A stretch of 64,000 bases of DNA from AC-32 sp963755635 (GCA_963755635.1 CAVWKS010000010.1:124001-188000); one strand, 5' to 3'. Shown: positions 42,535-51,667, counted from the stretch's first letter. The notes: generated by a model not told the origin, from the letters alone. Numbers and translations are program-made.

Positions 42535-43704
42535 TCATCGTTCGAACAGCGCGGCCTGGCCCTGCCCGACCCCGACGCAGAGCGTCGCGAGGCCGTAGCG
42601 CCCGCCGCGGCGGCGGAGCTCGTGCAGCAGCGTCACGACGAGGCGCGCGCCGCTCATGCCGAGCGGGTGTCCGATCGCGATCGCGCCGCCGTTGACGTTG
42701 ACGCGCTCCGGATCGAGCCCGAGCTCGCGGATCACGACCAGGCTCTGCGAGGCGAAGGCCTCGTTCAGCTCCACGAGATCGAGATCGCCGACCTCGACCC
42801 CCGCGCGGTCGAGCAGCTTGCGCACAGCCGGCACCGGCCCGATCCCCATCACCTGCGGATCGACGCCCGCCACGGCCGAGCCGACGAATGTCCCGAGAGG
42901 CTCTGCGCCGAGCTCGCGCGCCCGCTCCTCGCTCGCGACCACGAGCGCAGCCGCGCCGTCGTTGATCCCGCTCGCGTTGCCGGCGGTGACCGTGCCGCCA
43001 TCGCGGAAGGCCGGCTCCAGCGCGGCGAGCTTCTCGGCGCTCGTCGTCGGGCGCGGGTGCTCGTCGCGCTCGACCTCGCCGACCGCGACCAGCTCGTCGG
43101 CGAAGCGCCCCTCCTCGTCGGCCGCCGCCCAGCGCTGCTGGGACTGGAGCGCGAACGCGTCCTGGTCCTCGCGCGAGACGCCGTAGCGCTCGGCCACGTT
43201 CTCGCCGGTCTCGCCCATCGACTCGAGCGGGAACATCTTCTCCATCCGCGGGTTCGGGAAGCGCCAGCCGAGGGTCGTGTCCCAGACGGTCCGGTTACCG
43301 CGCGCGAACGGCGTCTCGGACTTCGGCAGCACGAGCGGCGCGCGCGACATCGACTCGACGCCGCCCGCGACGAAGAGATCGCCGTCGCCCGCGGCGACCG
43401 CATGGCAGGCGCCGACCACCGCGCTGAGACCCGACGCGCAAAGCCGGTTGACCGTCACGCCGGCGACCGAGTCCGGCAGCCCCGCGAGCAGGCCCGCCAT
43501 CCGCGCGACGTTCCGATTGTCCTCGCCGGCCTGGTTGGCCGCGCCGAACCACACGTCCTCGATCTCGCCGGCCGGAACCCCCGCCCGCGCAACCGCCTCC
43601 GCGATCACCAGTGCGGCGAGGTCGTCCGGCCGCTCTCCGGCGAGCGCGCCCCCGTAGCGCCCGACTGGCGTCCGAACGGCAGAGAGAACGACCGCGCGGC
43701 TCAC
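42535..43704 (-). CDS. Thiolase (acetyl-CoA/3-oxoadipyl-CoA type)
   Basis: 389 residues. The nucleophile C89 in VNRLCASGL, GHPLGMSGARL, and the C-terminal CVGVGQGQAAL are the three active-site regions. The NPRMEKMFPLESMGETGENV stretch is seen in both 3-oxoadipyl-CoA thiolases and general acetyl-CoA acetyltransferases, so it may finish the phenylacetate route (PaaJ-like) or serve fatty-acid metabolism. It lies 10 bases after mqnD on the same strand. Confidence 0.9.
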   Translation of the reverse strand: MSRAVVLSAVRTPVGRYGGALAGERPDDLAALVIAEAVARAGVPAGEIEDVWFGAANQAGEDNRNVARMAGLLAGLPDSVAGVTVNRLCASGLSAVVGACHAVAAGDGDLFVAGGVESMSRAPLVLPKSETPFARGNRTVWDTTLGWRFPNPRMEKMFPLESMGETGENVAERYGVSREDQDAFALQSQQRWAAADEEGRFADELVAVGEVERDEHPRPTTSAEKLAALEPAFRDGGTVTAGNASGINDGAAALVVASEERARELGAEPLGTFVGSAVAGVDPQVMGIGPVPAVRKLLDRAGVEVGDLDLVELNEAFASQSLVVIRELGLDPERVNVNGGAIAIGHPLGMSGARLVVTLLHELRRRGGRYGLATLCVGVGQGQAALFER

Positions 43705-43714
43705 GCCGCCAACG

Positions 43715-44542
43715 CTATCCGACGAACTCGACCCGAACGGGCTGGTCGTAGGTGCCGAGCTCCTCGGCGCGGCTGAGCAGCTCGCGCACCGCCTGCCGGC
43801 CTTCCTCGCCGTAGTCGCAGGTGAGCTCGTTGACGTACATCCCGACGAAGCGGTCGGCGAGCGCCGCGTCGAGGCCGCGGCCGTACTGGAGCGCGTGCTC
43901 CATCGCCTCCTCGCGGTTGTCGAGGCCGGCCTGGATCGAGTCGCGCAGCACGTCGGAGAGCTCGAAGAGCGTGTCGGCGCCGAGGTCGCGCCGCGCGACG
44001 TTGGCGCCGAGCGGCAGCGGCAGCCCCGTCTCCAGAAGCCACCACTCGCCGAGGTCGACGACCTTCTTCAGGCCCTCGCGCTCGTAGGTGAGCTGGCCCT
44101 CGTGGATCAGCAGGCCGGCGTCGGCGCGCCCGGCGAGGATCTCCTCGCTGATCTGGTCGAACGGAACCGCGCGGTAGCGGAAGTTCCCGAGGCAGAGCCG
44201 CAGGACGAGAAACGCGGTCGTCAGCTCGCCCGGCACCAGGATCTCGAGGTCGCGCAGGTCGGCCATGGCCATCTCCCGCTTCGAGACGACGATCGGCCCG
44301 TAGCCGGAGCCCATGGACGCGCCATGCGGCAGCAGCACGTAGCGGTCCTGCACGAGCGGGTACGCGGCGAGCGAGATCGCCGTCACCTCGAGCTTGCCGT
44401 CGAGCGCCCAGCTGTTCAGCGTCTGGATGTCGCGCAGGACGTGCTCGAACTCGAACTGGCGCGGGTCGACCTCGCCCGAGGCGAGGCCCCAGAACATGAA
44501 CGCGTCGTCCGGGTCGGGGCTGTGTCCGAGACGAATCTGCAA
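43715..44542 (-). CDS. mqnD: MqnA/MqnD-family menaquinone (futalosine pathway) protein, MqnD-like
   Basis: 275 residues of the periplasmic-binding-protein fold used by MqnA/MqnD. It has HSPDPDDAFMFWGL at the start, LEVTAISLAAYPLV, SGYGPIVVSK and GLLIHEGQLTYEREGL. MqnD converts cyclic dehypoxanthine futalosine to 1,4-dihydroxy-6-naphthoate. The HEGQLTY motif fits MqnD better than MqnA. No other mqn gene is in the window. It diverges from the DtxR regulator. Confidence 0.75.
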   Translation of the reverse strand: MQIRLGHSPDPDDAFMFWGLASGEVDPRQFEFEHVLRDIQTLNSWALDGKLEVTAISLAAYPLVQDRYVLLPHGASMGSGYGPIVVSKREMAMADLRDLEILVPGELTTAFLVLRLCLGNFRYRAVPFDQISEEILAGRADAGLLIHEGQLTYEREGLKKVVDLGEWWLLETGLPLPLGANVARRDLGADTLFELSDVLRDSIQAGLDNREEAMEHALQYGRGLDAALADRFVGMYVNELTCDYGEEGRQAVRELLSRAEELGTYDQPVRVEFVG

Positions 44543-44592
44543 GGCGGCCGCAGGCTAACAGCGGACGAAACGCGCCGTACACTGGACCGGCG

Positions 44593-45024
44593 ATGCCGAC
44601 GCCGACGCTGAGCGACGCGATCCAGGACTACCTGAAGGCGCTCTACCACCTGCAGCAAGACGGCGAGCGAGTCTCGGTGACCGCGCTGGCCCGTGAGCAG
44701 AAGGTCGCGCCCGCGTCGGCGAGCGGAATGGTCAAGAAGCTGGCCGCGCTGGGGCTCGTCGAGCACGCGCCGTACCGCGGCGTGCGGCTGACTGCGGACG
44801 GGGAGAAAGTGGCCGTGGAGGTGATCCGCCACCACCGCCTGCTCGAGCTCTACCTCGCCAAGACGCTCGGGCTCCACGTCGACGCCGTCCACGACGAGGC
44901 CGACCGGCTCGAGCACGTCCTCTCGGAGGAGCTCGAGGCGCGAATCGACAGCGCCCTCGGCTACCCGACGCACGACCCGCACGGGGACCCGATCCCAAAC
45001 GCGGACCTGCAGTGGCCTAAGTAG
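44593..45024 (+). CDS. DtxR/MntR family metal-dependent regulator
   Basis: 143 residues. An N-terminal winged helix (AIQDYLKALYHLQQDGERVS, VAPASASGMVKKLAALGLVE) precedes the dimerisation/metal domain with EVIRHHRLLELYLAKTLGL and DEADRLEHVLSEEL. The C-terminal SH3-like domain of full-length DtxR is absent, as in MntR-type members. It would repress metal uptake genes with bound Mn or Fe. The stop overlaps the convergent aldolase gene. Confidence 0.9.
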   Translation: MPTPTLSDAIQDYLKALYHLQQDGERVSVTALAREQKVAPASASGMVKKLAALGLVEHAPYRGVRLTADGEKVAVEVIRHHRLLELYLAKTLGLHVDAVHDEADRLEHVLSEELEARIDSALGYPTHDPHGDPIPNADLQWPK

Positions 45025-45466
45025 CCGCGCGTTCGATCGCGAACGCGCGCGCGAGGGCGTCGGCCAAGTCGGTGCCGAAGCAGACAGGGCCGTGGTCGCG
45101 GATCACGACGGCGTGGCCGCCGGCGGCGGCTTCGACGACCGCGGCCCCCAGCTCGGGCGTTCCCGAGCGGCCGACCGCAACCGGTGCAGGCGGACTCGCG
45201 GTGGCGTGCGGCGAGTGCGTATGGACGACGGCGCCGACGTCACTGCGGGCCGTCAGCACCGCGAGGTGCATCGGCAGCTCGACGCTCGGCTGCGGGCCCT
45301 CGACCAGCTCGCCCTCGGCCGTGACGAGGCAGACGTCCTCGGGCCCGAGCGTCTCGTAGGCGAGCCCGCTCGGCGAGACGGCGATCAGCTCGCCGGCGCG
45401 CGCGCTGGCGTTGCCCTCGGTGCCCTGCACGAGCCCGCCCTCGGCCATCCGCCGCAAGGTCTCCAC
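45017..45466 (-). CDS. Class II aldolase/adducin-domain protein
   Basis: 149 residues from GTG 45466. The substrate loop GTEGNASAR, the zinc ligands HTHSPHA, and the third-histidine region RDHGPVCFGTDLADAL are visible. About six residues of helix 1 (VVRAQL) are encoded upstream but begin with a GTA that overlaps the preceding TAG; no standard start is there. Probably a sugar-phosphate or fuculose-phosphate-type aldolase. Shorter than the usual 200 or more residues. Confidence 0.75.
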   Translation of the reverse strand: METLRRMAEGGLVQGTEGNASARAGELIAVSPSGLAYETLGPEDVCLVTAEGELVEGPQPSVELPMHLAVLTARSDVGAVVHTHSPHATASPPAPVAVGRSGTPELGAAVVEAAAGGHAVVIRDHGPVCFGTDLADALARAFAIERAAT

Positions 45467-45480
45467 GAGCTGCGCGCGGA

Positions 45481-45822
45481 CTACTGACGCCCGAAGAACC
45501 AACGCTCGAGCGGGCCGAGCAGCTCCTCGCGGACGAACGGCCGGACCTTCTCGGCGCGGCCGTCGGCCTCCGAGACGACGACGTCGTCCTCGAGCGCCTC
45601 GTTTGCCGCGGTCAGCGCGTCCGCGAGCTCGTGGCCCTGGAAGACGTAGTCGTCGCGCCGGGCCTCGTCGCTGCGGCGGTACTGCGGGTTGACCGCGCGG
45701 CCGACCGCCCACTGCGCACCGGGGAGGCGCTCGATCCAGATCACGACCCGCTCGGCGTCGCCGCGGTCGTCGACACCGTTCACCTCGCGCTCCGCGAATC
45801 GCCCCGGCGATCGCTTCTTCAC
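45481..45822 (-). CDS. Conserved hypothetical protein
   Basis: 113 residues: a basic start (MKKRSPGRFAEREV), a beta-rich middle (RVVIWIERLPGAQWAVGR, DDYVFQGHELADALTAANEA) and an acidic stretch before ERWFFGRQ. No family recognised. Its TAG stop overlaps the aldolase frame by four bases. Confidence 0.6.
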   Translation of the reverse strand: MKKRSPGRFAEREVNGVDDRGDAERVVIWIERLPGAQWAVGRAVNPQYRRSDEARRDDYVFQGHELADALTAANEALEDDVVVSEADGRAEKVRPFVREELLGPLERWFFGRQ

Positions 45823-45849
45823 GGCGCGACTCTAACTAGGATCCGCCGG

Positions 45850-46101
45850 GTGGCCCGGCTCTCCGACTTCTGGCGGTATCCGTTCTCGTTCCTGTTCGCG
45901 CCCACGCGCCACGAGGAGCGGGCCGCGGCGTACGTGATCCGGGAGCACGAGCGCGGCCGGCCGCTCGCCGAGATCCTCGACGACCCGTACGTCCGCAACC
46001 GCTGCAGCGACGCGGAGGTCGCGCGCCTGCTCGACCGGCCCGAGGTCGTGCACGCGCTCGGCGAAGGCATCGTCGCTCCCGAGCGGGAACGCAGGGCCTG
46101 A
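45850..46101 (+). CDS. Small hypothetical protein
   Basis: 83 residues from GTG 45850: LSDFWRYPFSFLFAPTRHEE followed by RAAAYVIREHERGRPLAEIL, a helical pattern often seen in actinobacterial proteins of this size. Function unknown. It diverges from the 113-residue gene and precedes the MFS gene by 16 bases. Confidence 0.55.
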   Translation: MARLSDFWRYPFSFLFAPTRHEERAAAYVIREHERGRPLAEILDDPYVRNRCSDAEVARLLDRPEVVHALGEGIVAPERERRA

Positions 46102-46117
46102 ACTAGAACTCACGAGC

Positions 46118-47323
46118 GTGCACGCGACGCTCGCTCCGCTCAGGCAGCGGGACTTCCGGCTGCTCTTCTTCAGCCGCACCGTCTCGTTCGTCGGCAACGC
46201 GTTCGCAGTGACGGCCATCGCGTTCGCGGTGCTCGACGTGACCGGCTCGAAGGCCGACCTCGGCTACGTGCTCGCCGCCCGCGCGCTGCCGCAGGTCGTC
46301 TTCCTGCTCGTCGGCGGCGTCTGGGCCGACCGCCTGCCGCGCAACCTCGTCATGGTCGGCTCGAACGTGATCAGCGGCGCGAGCCAGGCGGCGCTCGCCG
46401 TCCTGCTGCTGACCGGCTCGGCGGGATTCGAAGAGCTGATCGTCCTCGCCGCGATCAACGGAACGAGCTCGGCGTTCTTCTTCCCGGCCTCGAGCGGGAT
46501 CATCCCGCAGACGGTCCCGGCCGACCTGCTCCAGCCTGCCAACGCTCTCCTGCGGCTCGGCCTGAACGCGAGCTACATCTCCGGCGCGGCCCTCGGCGGG
46601 CTGGTCGTGGCAGCGGCGAGCCCGGGCTGGGCGATCGCGGTCGACTCGCTGTCGTTCTTCGTCGCCGCGCTGCTGATCGGCCTGCTGCGCCTGCCGCCGC
46701 GCGAGCGGCAGCCCGGCTCGCGCTTCCTCGCCGAGCTCGGGCAGGGCTGGCTCGAGTTCCGCTCTCGAACCTGGCTCTGGGCGATCGTCCTGCAGTTCGC
46801 GATCGTGAACGCGGCCCAGGCCGGCTCGATGAACGTGCTCGGGCCTGCAGTTGCGAAGGAGCACTTCGGCGGAGCGGCGGCGTGGGGCGCGGTGCTTGCC
46901 GCCGAGGCGATCGGCCTCGTCTGCGGCGGGCTCGCGATGCTCCGGCTGCGGCCTCGCCGGATGCTCCTCACGGCCAGCTTCGGCATCCTGCTGGTGCCGC
47001 TCGTGCTGATCGCGCTCGCCGTCCCGCTGCCGCTGCCGGCCGTCGTCGTCGCGGCGTTCCTGGGCGGCCTTGGCATCGAGTCGTTCGGCGTCCTCTGGGA
47101 CACGACGATGCAGCAGGAGATCCCGCCCGAGAAGCTCTCGCGGGTCTACTCGTACGACGCGCTCGGCTCGTTCGCGCTGATCCCGATCGGCCTCGCCGCC
47201 GCCGGCGCGATCTCGGCAGCGATCGGCACACAGGCGACGTTCTTCGGCGCCGCGGCCCTCGTCACCGGCGCAACGCTGCTGATCCTGCTGATCCGCGACG
47301 TCAGAACGCTGGAGCGCCGCTAG
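46118..47323 (+). CDS. MFS transporter (MFS_3/enterobactin-exporter-like)
   Basis: 401 residues with twelve hydrophobic helices. It starts PLRQRDFRLLFFSRTVSFVG, followed by GGVWADRLPRNLVMV, the loop typical of the MFS_3 group, and ends in a basic RDVRTLERR. Exporters of this group handle siderophores, macrolides and other small molecules; the substrate is unknown. GTG start. The stop overlaps the convergent ornithine-cyclodeaminase gene by 4 bases. Confidence 0.85.
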   Translation: MHATLAPLRQRDFRLLFFSRTVSFVGNAFAVTAIAFAVLDVTGSKADLGYVLAARALPQVVFLLVGGVWADRLPRNLVMVGSNVISGASQAALAVLLLTGSAGFEELIVLAAINGTSSAFFFPASSGIIPQTVPADLLQPANALLRLGLNASYISGAALGGLVVAAASPGWAIAVDSLSFFVAALLIGLLRLPPRERQPGSRFLAELGQGWLEFRSRTWLWAIVLQFAIVNAAQAGSMNVLGPAVAKEHFGGAAAWGAVLAAEAIGLVCGGLAMLRLRPRRMLLTASFGILLVPLVLIALAVPLPLPAVVVAAFLGGLGIESFGVLWDTTMQQEIPPEKLSRVYSYDALGSFALIPIGLAAAGAISAAIGTQATFFGAAALVTGATLLILLIRDVRTLERR

Positions 47324-48249
47324 AGCTGGGTCCCGACGCCCTGCGCGAGGGCCTTCTCGAGCGCCGCCGCGCCGATCGCTACGTCCCACGCGGCGAGGCC
47401 GTTCGACTTGAAGACGACGATGTCGTCGTCCGCCTGACGGCCCGGAAGCTCGCCAGCGACCACCTCCTGGAGCTCGTGCACCTCGAGCCAGTCGAGCACG
47501 CCGGCCTCGACCGGCTCGATCAGGTCGCCCGACTCCAACCGCGCCTGCTCGGTCGAGTCGCAGCAGACGAAGGCCGCGCGCTCCAGAACGACGTTGTCGA
47601 GCTCGCGCCGGCGCGGATCGTTCGCCCCGATCGCGCAAACCAAAGCGCCGTCGCGCAGCCACTCGCCGCGCAGCACGGGATCGGGCGAGGTCGTCGCGGT
47701 CACGACGACGTCCTGGTCAGCCGGGTCGCGGTGGCTCTCACCCGGCTCGGCGCCGGTCTCCCTGCAGAACTCGCCCAAGCGCTGCCCGTTGCGGCAGTAG
47801 GCAACGACGCGCTCGATCCCGGGGAGCGCCTCGCGAATGCACGCGACCTGGCTGCGAGCCTGCCAGCCGCAGCCGATGATCCCGAGCGACGTAGCGCCCT
47901 CGCGCGCCAGGTACTTGGCCGCAACGCCGCTGGCCGCACCGGTCCGCAGCTGGCCCAGCTTGTCGGCTTCGATCACCGCCGCCAGCGCGCCCTTCTGCGT
48001 GTCGAAGAGGACGACAACGAACGGCGTCCCGTCCTCCGTCCACGCGTAGGACTTCGACCCGGCGAAGCCGAGCCCGTTGTCGACCGCGGCCATCAGCGCG
48101 AACAGCCCGTGCTCGAGGCGAGCGCGCCGGCGGGGCAGGTTCTCGACCTCGCCCTCGGCCAGCCGGCGGAACGAGCCCTCGACCGCCTCCAGCGCCTCCG
48201 CCGGCGTGAGGAGCTCCGCGACCTCGGCCTCAGTCAGGTACAGCGGCAT
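47320..48249 (-). CDS. Ornithine cyclodeaminase/mu-crystallin family protein
   Basis: 309 residues with the dinucleotide-binding core LGIIGCGWQARSQ (about 122-134) and LFDTQKGALAAVIEADKLGQ followed by LRTGAASGVAAKYLAR. Members act on ornithine, alanine, or imine substrates with NAD(P). The substrate is not clear from sequence. It is the last gene of the long leftward operon starting with livH. Confidence 0.88.
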   Translation of the reverse strand: MPLYLTEAEVAELLTPAEALEAVEGSFRRLAEGEVENLPRRRARLEHGLFALMAAVDNGLGFAGSKSYAWTEDGTPFVVVLFDTQKGALAAVIEADKLGQLRTGAASGVAAKYLAREGATSLGIIGCGWQARSQVACIREALPGIERVVAYCRNGQRLGEFCRETGAEPGESHRDPADQDVVVTATTSPDPVLRGEWLRDGALVCAIGANDPRRRELDNVVLERAAFVCCDSTEQARLESGDLIEPVEAGVLDWLEVHELQEVVAGELPGRQADDDIVVFKSNGLAAWDVAIGAAALEKALAQGVGTQL

Positions 48250-48259
48250 CGCCGCGAGG

Positions 48260-48703
48260 CTACTGCTTCTTCGGGATAAAGCTGATCGAGCCGCTCGGCT
48301 CGAAGACCGCCCACTGGACGTCCTCGAGCGAGGCGATCTGCTGGCCGCGCGCCGACTCGGCGAGCTCCTCCAGCGTCATCCGCTCGCGCTTCAGGTTGCG
48401 CTCGATCACCTCACCGTCCTGCATCAGCACGATCGGGTCGCCGTGGAGAAAGCTCCGCGCCCAGCGGAACTTGAACGACGTGAACGAGACGACGAGCTGT
48501 AGCACCGCAATCGTCCCCACGGCGATCACGGCGCCTGTGATCGAGTAGTCGTCCTGAGTCAGCCCCTGCTGGATCGAGTCGCCGAGCACGATCAGCAGGA
48601 TCAGGTCGAACGGCTCGAGCGACGAGAGCTCGCGCCGGCCGATGATCCGCGTCAGCAGGAACATGAAGCTGAACAGGACGACTGCGCGGGCGACGATGTC
48701 CAT
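48260..48703 (-). CDS. DUF421 (YetF-like) membrane protein
   Basis: 147 residues. Three helices (about 8-20, 25-45 and 52-72) include RIIGRRELSSLEPFDLILLI, followed by a cytoplasmic domain with DGEVIERNLKRERMTLEEL. This is the YetF/DUF421 family, of unknown function. Its ATG overlaps the preceding stop by one base (TAATG). Confidence 0.88.
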   Translation of the reverse strand: MDIVARAVVLFSFMFLLTRIIGRRELSSLEPFDLILLIVLGDSIQQGLTQDDYSITGAVIAVGTIAVLQLVVSFTSFKFRWARSFLHGDPIVLMQDGEVIERNLKRERMTLEELAESARGQQIASLEDVQWAVFEPSGSISFIPKKQ

Positions 48704-49230
48704 TAGGGAAACACCGTCAGGTCCCGCTCGTAGGTGATCAGCCGGGTCTTGCCGTCGTTCAGCCAGACGGTCTGGCGGCGGCCGAAGGCAACGTTCGTCG
48801 GGTTGACCTGGAACTGCATGAACAGGATGTGGCTCTGGCCCGCGGGAATGTGGCCGAGCTCGAACGAGAGCTTGCCGTTGTTGCTCGTCTCACTGACGGG
48901 GCTCGGCTCGATCGTGTTGATCGACATGCCCTCCGCCCAGCCTGTGCCGAGTACGAGGTACGCGTCCTTCAGCTCCTGGCGCGCGGTCACATGGAACCGC
49001 GCCTCGAAGAGCAGCCCGCCGCGGAGCTTGGACGGCGCATAGATCTTCAGCGAGGCAGCCGGGGAGACGAGCGTCGTCGTGTCCGGGCGCTGGCCGAAGA
49101 CGTTGAAGAGCGCGACGACCGGAACCACGGCGACGAGCCCCATCAGCCCGCGGCGGATCCAGATTTCGTTCCGCCGGCCCTCGAGGTCACGGTCGCGCTT
49201 GAGGACGAGCATGTCGGGCACGTCCGCCAT
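48703..49230 (-). CDS. Single-pass membrane protein, unknown function
   Basis: 175 residues. A charged N-terminus (LKRDRDLEGRRNEIWIRR) precedes one helix (about 28-45) and an extracytoplasmic beta domain (LFEARFHVTARQELKDAYLV, SHILFMQFQVNPTNVAFGRR). The pattern resembles other uncharacterised actinobacterial proteins paired with DUF421. Coupled to the DUF421 gene. Confidence 0.65.
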   Translation of the reverse strand: MADVPDMLVLKRDRDLEGRRNEIWIRRGLMGLVAVVPVVALFNVFGQRPDTTTLVSPAASLKIYAPSKLRGGLLFEARFHVTARQELKDAYLVLGTGWAEGMSINTIEPSPVSETSNNGKLSFELGHIPAGQSHILFMQFQVNPTNVAFGRRQTVWLNDGKTRLITYERDLTVFP

Positions 49231-49264
49231 GCGGCGCGATTCGCTGCTCGCCCGGTTGCTCCTG

Positions 49265-50434
49265 CTAGGAGTGCGCCCAGGCGACGAGGCCGCCGCCTGC
49301 CAGGAAGACCGCGCCGACCGCGGCCAGCGTGACCAGCAGCGCGTCGCTTCCGCCGCCGCCACCGCCGGTCGAGGCGGGCACGGGTTGGTGCGGCTTGAAC
49401 GCGACCGTTTCGTAGTCGTAGACCGAACGGCTGCGGCCGTCGGCGTCCGGATCCGTCAGGTACGTCTCGTACTGGTCCGAGCGCACGAGCGCCAGCCGCG
49501 TCGTCATCAGCTTGAACACGAGGTCCGCGACCGGTAGTGGGTGCCGCCTGACCGCCTTGGCCCAGGTCGGGGCGCCGGGCGGACGCAGGAGCCGCACGAC
49601 CGGAGCAGGGCTCGCCTCCAGCCGCACGTGCGGGACGCCGGCACCGTGCGCCTCGACGCGGAAGCTCAGCGGTCGCCCGTCGCCGAGGACCCGGTCGAAC
49701 GGGACCGGCGCCTGGCCCGGGAGCGCGAGCTCACCGCGAACGTGCAGCGGCGCGGCGATCCTGGGCCGCTTCTTCAGCGTCTTGACCTCGCCGTAGAAGG
49801 TGGCGAACGTGCCGGTCAGCCGCTCGCCCGCGAGGGACGCACGCCGCGAGTCGTCCAGGAGCCGCGCGAGCTCGGGGAGCCGGGCGGTGCCGGTGTAGAC
49901 CGGCTGCGCGAATGTGGTTGCGTTGCTCACCGTCAGCACCGAACGGTCGCCCCGGCGTTCGAGGTGCAGTCGCAGCGGCAGGTACGGCGCGGCGGCCCGC
50001 GCCCGCAGGAATGCGTCGGCCGCCAGCACCTTGCGGCCCGGCGAGAAGCCGGCCCAGAGCAGCTGGTCGGTGCGAAGCCCCGGCGTGGATTGCGTTCCCG
50101 GCGCCGGCCGGACGTCCTCGATCGGGCCCCCGATCGCGAGCTGGTAGTCGCCCTTGCCGTGGACGAGAAGGCGCTGCCGGTCACGAATCCGAACCGGCTG
50201 GGCATCCGGCCCGATCCCGACCATCACCCGCTGCTCGCTCGAGATGTGCAGGCGCGGCGCGATGTAGACCTGCGGCAGCGCGGACCGGCCGACGAGCGGC
50301 GGGACCGGGGTCGCGTACGGGACCGGGCCGGGGAGCACGACCTGCTGCGGCTGGCCCGCGGAGACTGCGACCGCCGGGAGCGCGAGCGCCGACGACGCGG
50401 CGGCGGCGAGGAGCAGGCCTCTGCGGCGGTTCAT
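49265..50434 (-). CDS. Exported protein with C-terminal membrane anchor
   Basis: 389 residues. A signal peptide (1-26) is followed by a beta-rich extracellular region, a threonine/glycine-rich linker with STGGGGGGSDA, and a C-terminal helix (LLVTLAAVGAVFLAGGGLVAW) with a short tail. This is a type I membrane layout. The ATG overlaps the livK-like stop as ATGA, so it is translated with the ABC-transporter binding protein. No domain recognised. Confidence 0.7.
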   Translation of the reverse strand: MNRRRGLLLAAAASSALALPAVAVSAGQPQQVVLPGPVPYATPVPPLVGRSALPQVYIAPRLHISSEQRVMVGIGPDAQPVRIRDRQRLLVHGKGDYQLAIGGPIEDVRPAPGTQSTPGLRTDQLLWAGFSPGRKVLAADAFLRARAAAPYLPLRLHLERRGDRSVLTVSNATTFAQPVYTGTARLPELARLLDDSRRASLAGERLTGTFATFYGEVKTLKKRPRIAAPLHVRGELALPGQAPVPFDRVLGDGRPLSFRVEAHGAGVPHVRLEASPAPVVRLLRPPGAPTWAKAVRRHPLPVADLVFKLMTTRLALVRSDQYETYLTDPDADGRSRSVYDYETVAFKPHQPVPASTGGGGGGSDALLVTLAAVGAVFLAGGGLVAWAHS

Positions 50435-51657
50435 CGCGTCTGCGGGATCGAGGGCAGCGTCGACGAGAGCGGATCGTCCTTGACCGGCGCGTAGGTCATG
50501 TCGTGGAAGCGCGCGAAGTAGACGTCGTCGTCGACGACGCCCTCGTGGCTTGACTGGTTGAAGCCGCGCTCGTCCCCGTTCGCACCCTGGGTCGTCACCT
50601 GGTTCATCGCGGCGAGCACCTTCGCGTGATCGAGCGTGCCCGCCCGGGTGAGCGCGGCGATCAGCACGTGCGCGAAGTCGTAGGCGTACATCGCGAACTC
50701 GGGCGGCTGGACGACCTGCTTGCCCTCGGCCGTACGCACGCCGACGCGGTCGGCCCCGTACGTCGACTCGTACTGCGACTGGAAGCTCTCGAACGGCCCC
50801 GTCCCGACCTCGGCCGTCAGCCGCCCTCCGGCAAAGGTGAGCCCGTCGACCCAGTCCGGATGGTCCGCGAGCCGCTGCCGGATGTACGGGTCGGCGCCGG
50901 TGGGAGGCGTGTAGACCGGGACGTTCCACCCGAGGCTTCGAGCCGCGGTGAGGACGGCCGCGATCGTCGGCGGCTGCGCCCAGACGAGCAGCGCCGTCGC
51001 GCCGGAGCGGCGCGCCCGCAGGATCTGCGCGGAGAGATCGGACGAGCCGGCGGGCAGCGTCATCCGGATCGCGACCGACTGCGGGCTCTCCGAGAAGGCG
51101 CGTCCGAGGTCCGCGGCGCCCTTCTGGCCGTAGGCGCTGTCGTCGTGCAGCAGGCCGACCTTGAGGTGCTTCGGGATCAGGTACTCGGCGTAGCGGAACG
51201 CGATCCCGTGGTTCGTCGGCGCGATCCGGAAGACGTTAGGCCGCTGCTCGGCGTCGACCAAGCCGGAGCCGCCGTCGTAGACGATGCCGATCGGCACGTG
51301 CTCCTGGTTCGCGATCTGCCAGGTTGCGTCGACCCCGGTCCCGTCGGTGATGATCCCGGCTGCGCCCGCGTCGAGCGCTTTCCGCATGTCCTCGACGGCA
51401 GTGCGTGCAGAGAGGTGGTTGTCGTAGACCTTGACCGCGACGCGGTAGCTGTCCTTGCCGACGATCAGGCCGCCGCCCGAGTTGATCCCGGACGTGGCGA
51501 GCTCGACGCCCTGCTTGATCGTCTGCGCGATGTACGGGCTGCCGGTCACCGGGACGTCGACCGCGAGCACGACGTTCCCGGACGTCTGGTGGCCGCTCTT
51601 GCCGCAGCCGGCCGCGAGCAGCGCCAGCCCCGCGAGCACGACGACGGTCCGGCGCAT
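50431..51657 (-). CDS. Branched-chain amino acid-type ABC transporter, substrate-binding lipoprotein
   Basis: 408 residues. A lipobox LLAAGCGKS (about 13-21) directs lipid attachment. The mature part is a periplasmic-binding protein of the LivJ/LivK type (AVDVPVTGSPYIAQTIKQGV, GGGLIVGKDSYRVAVKVYDN, VGLLHDDSAYGQKGAADLGR). It would deliver an amino acid or other small organic solute to the permeases upstream. 10 bases after the fused permease-ATPase gene. Confidence 0.88.
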   Translation of the reverse strand: MRRTVVVLAGLALLAAGCGKSGHQTSGNVVLAVDVPVTGSPYIAQTIKQGVELATSGINSGGGLIVGKDSYRVAVKVYDNHLSARTAVEDMRKALDAGAAGIITDGTGVDATWQIANQEHVPIGIVYDGGSGLVDAEQRPNVFRIAPTNHGIAFRYAEYLIPKHLKVGLLHDDSAYGQKGAADLGRAFSESPQSVAIRMTLPAGSSDLSAQILRARRSGATALLVWAQPPTIAAVLTAARSLGWNVPVYTPPTGADPYIRQRLADHPDWVDGLTFAGGRLTAEVGTGPFESFQSQYESTYGADRVGVRTAEGKQVVQPPEFAMYAYDFAHVLIAALTRAGTLDHAKVLAAMNQVTTQGANGDERGFNQSSHEGVVDDDVYFARFHDMTYAPVKDDPLSSTLPSIPQTR

Positions 51658-51667
51658 GGCCGTGAGA

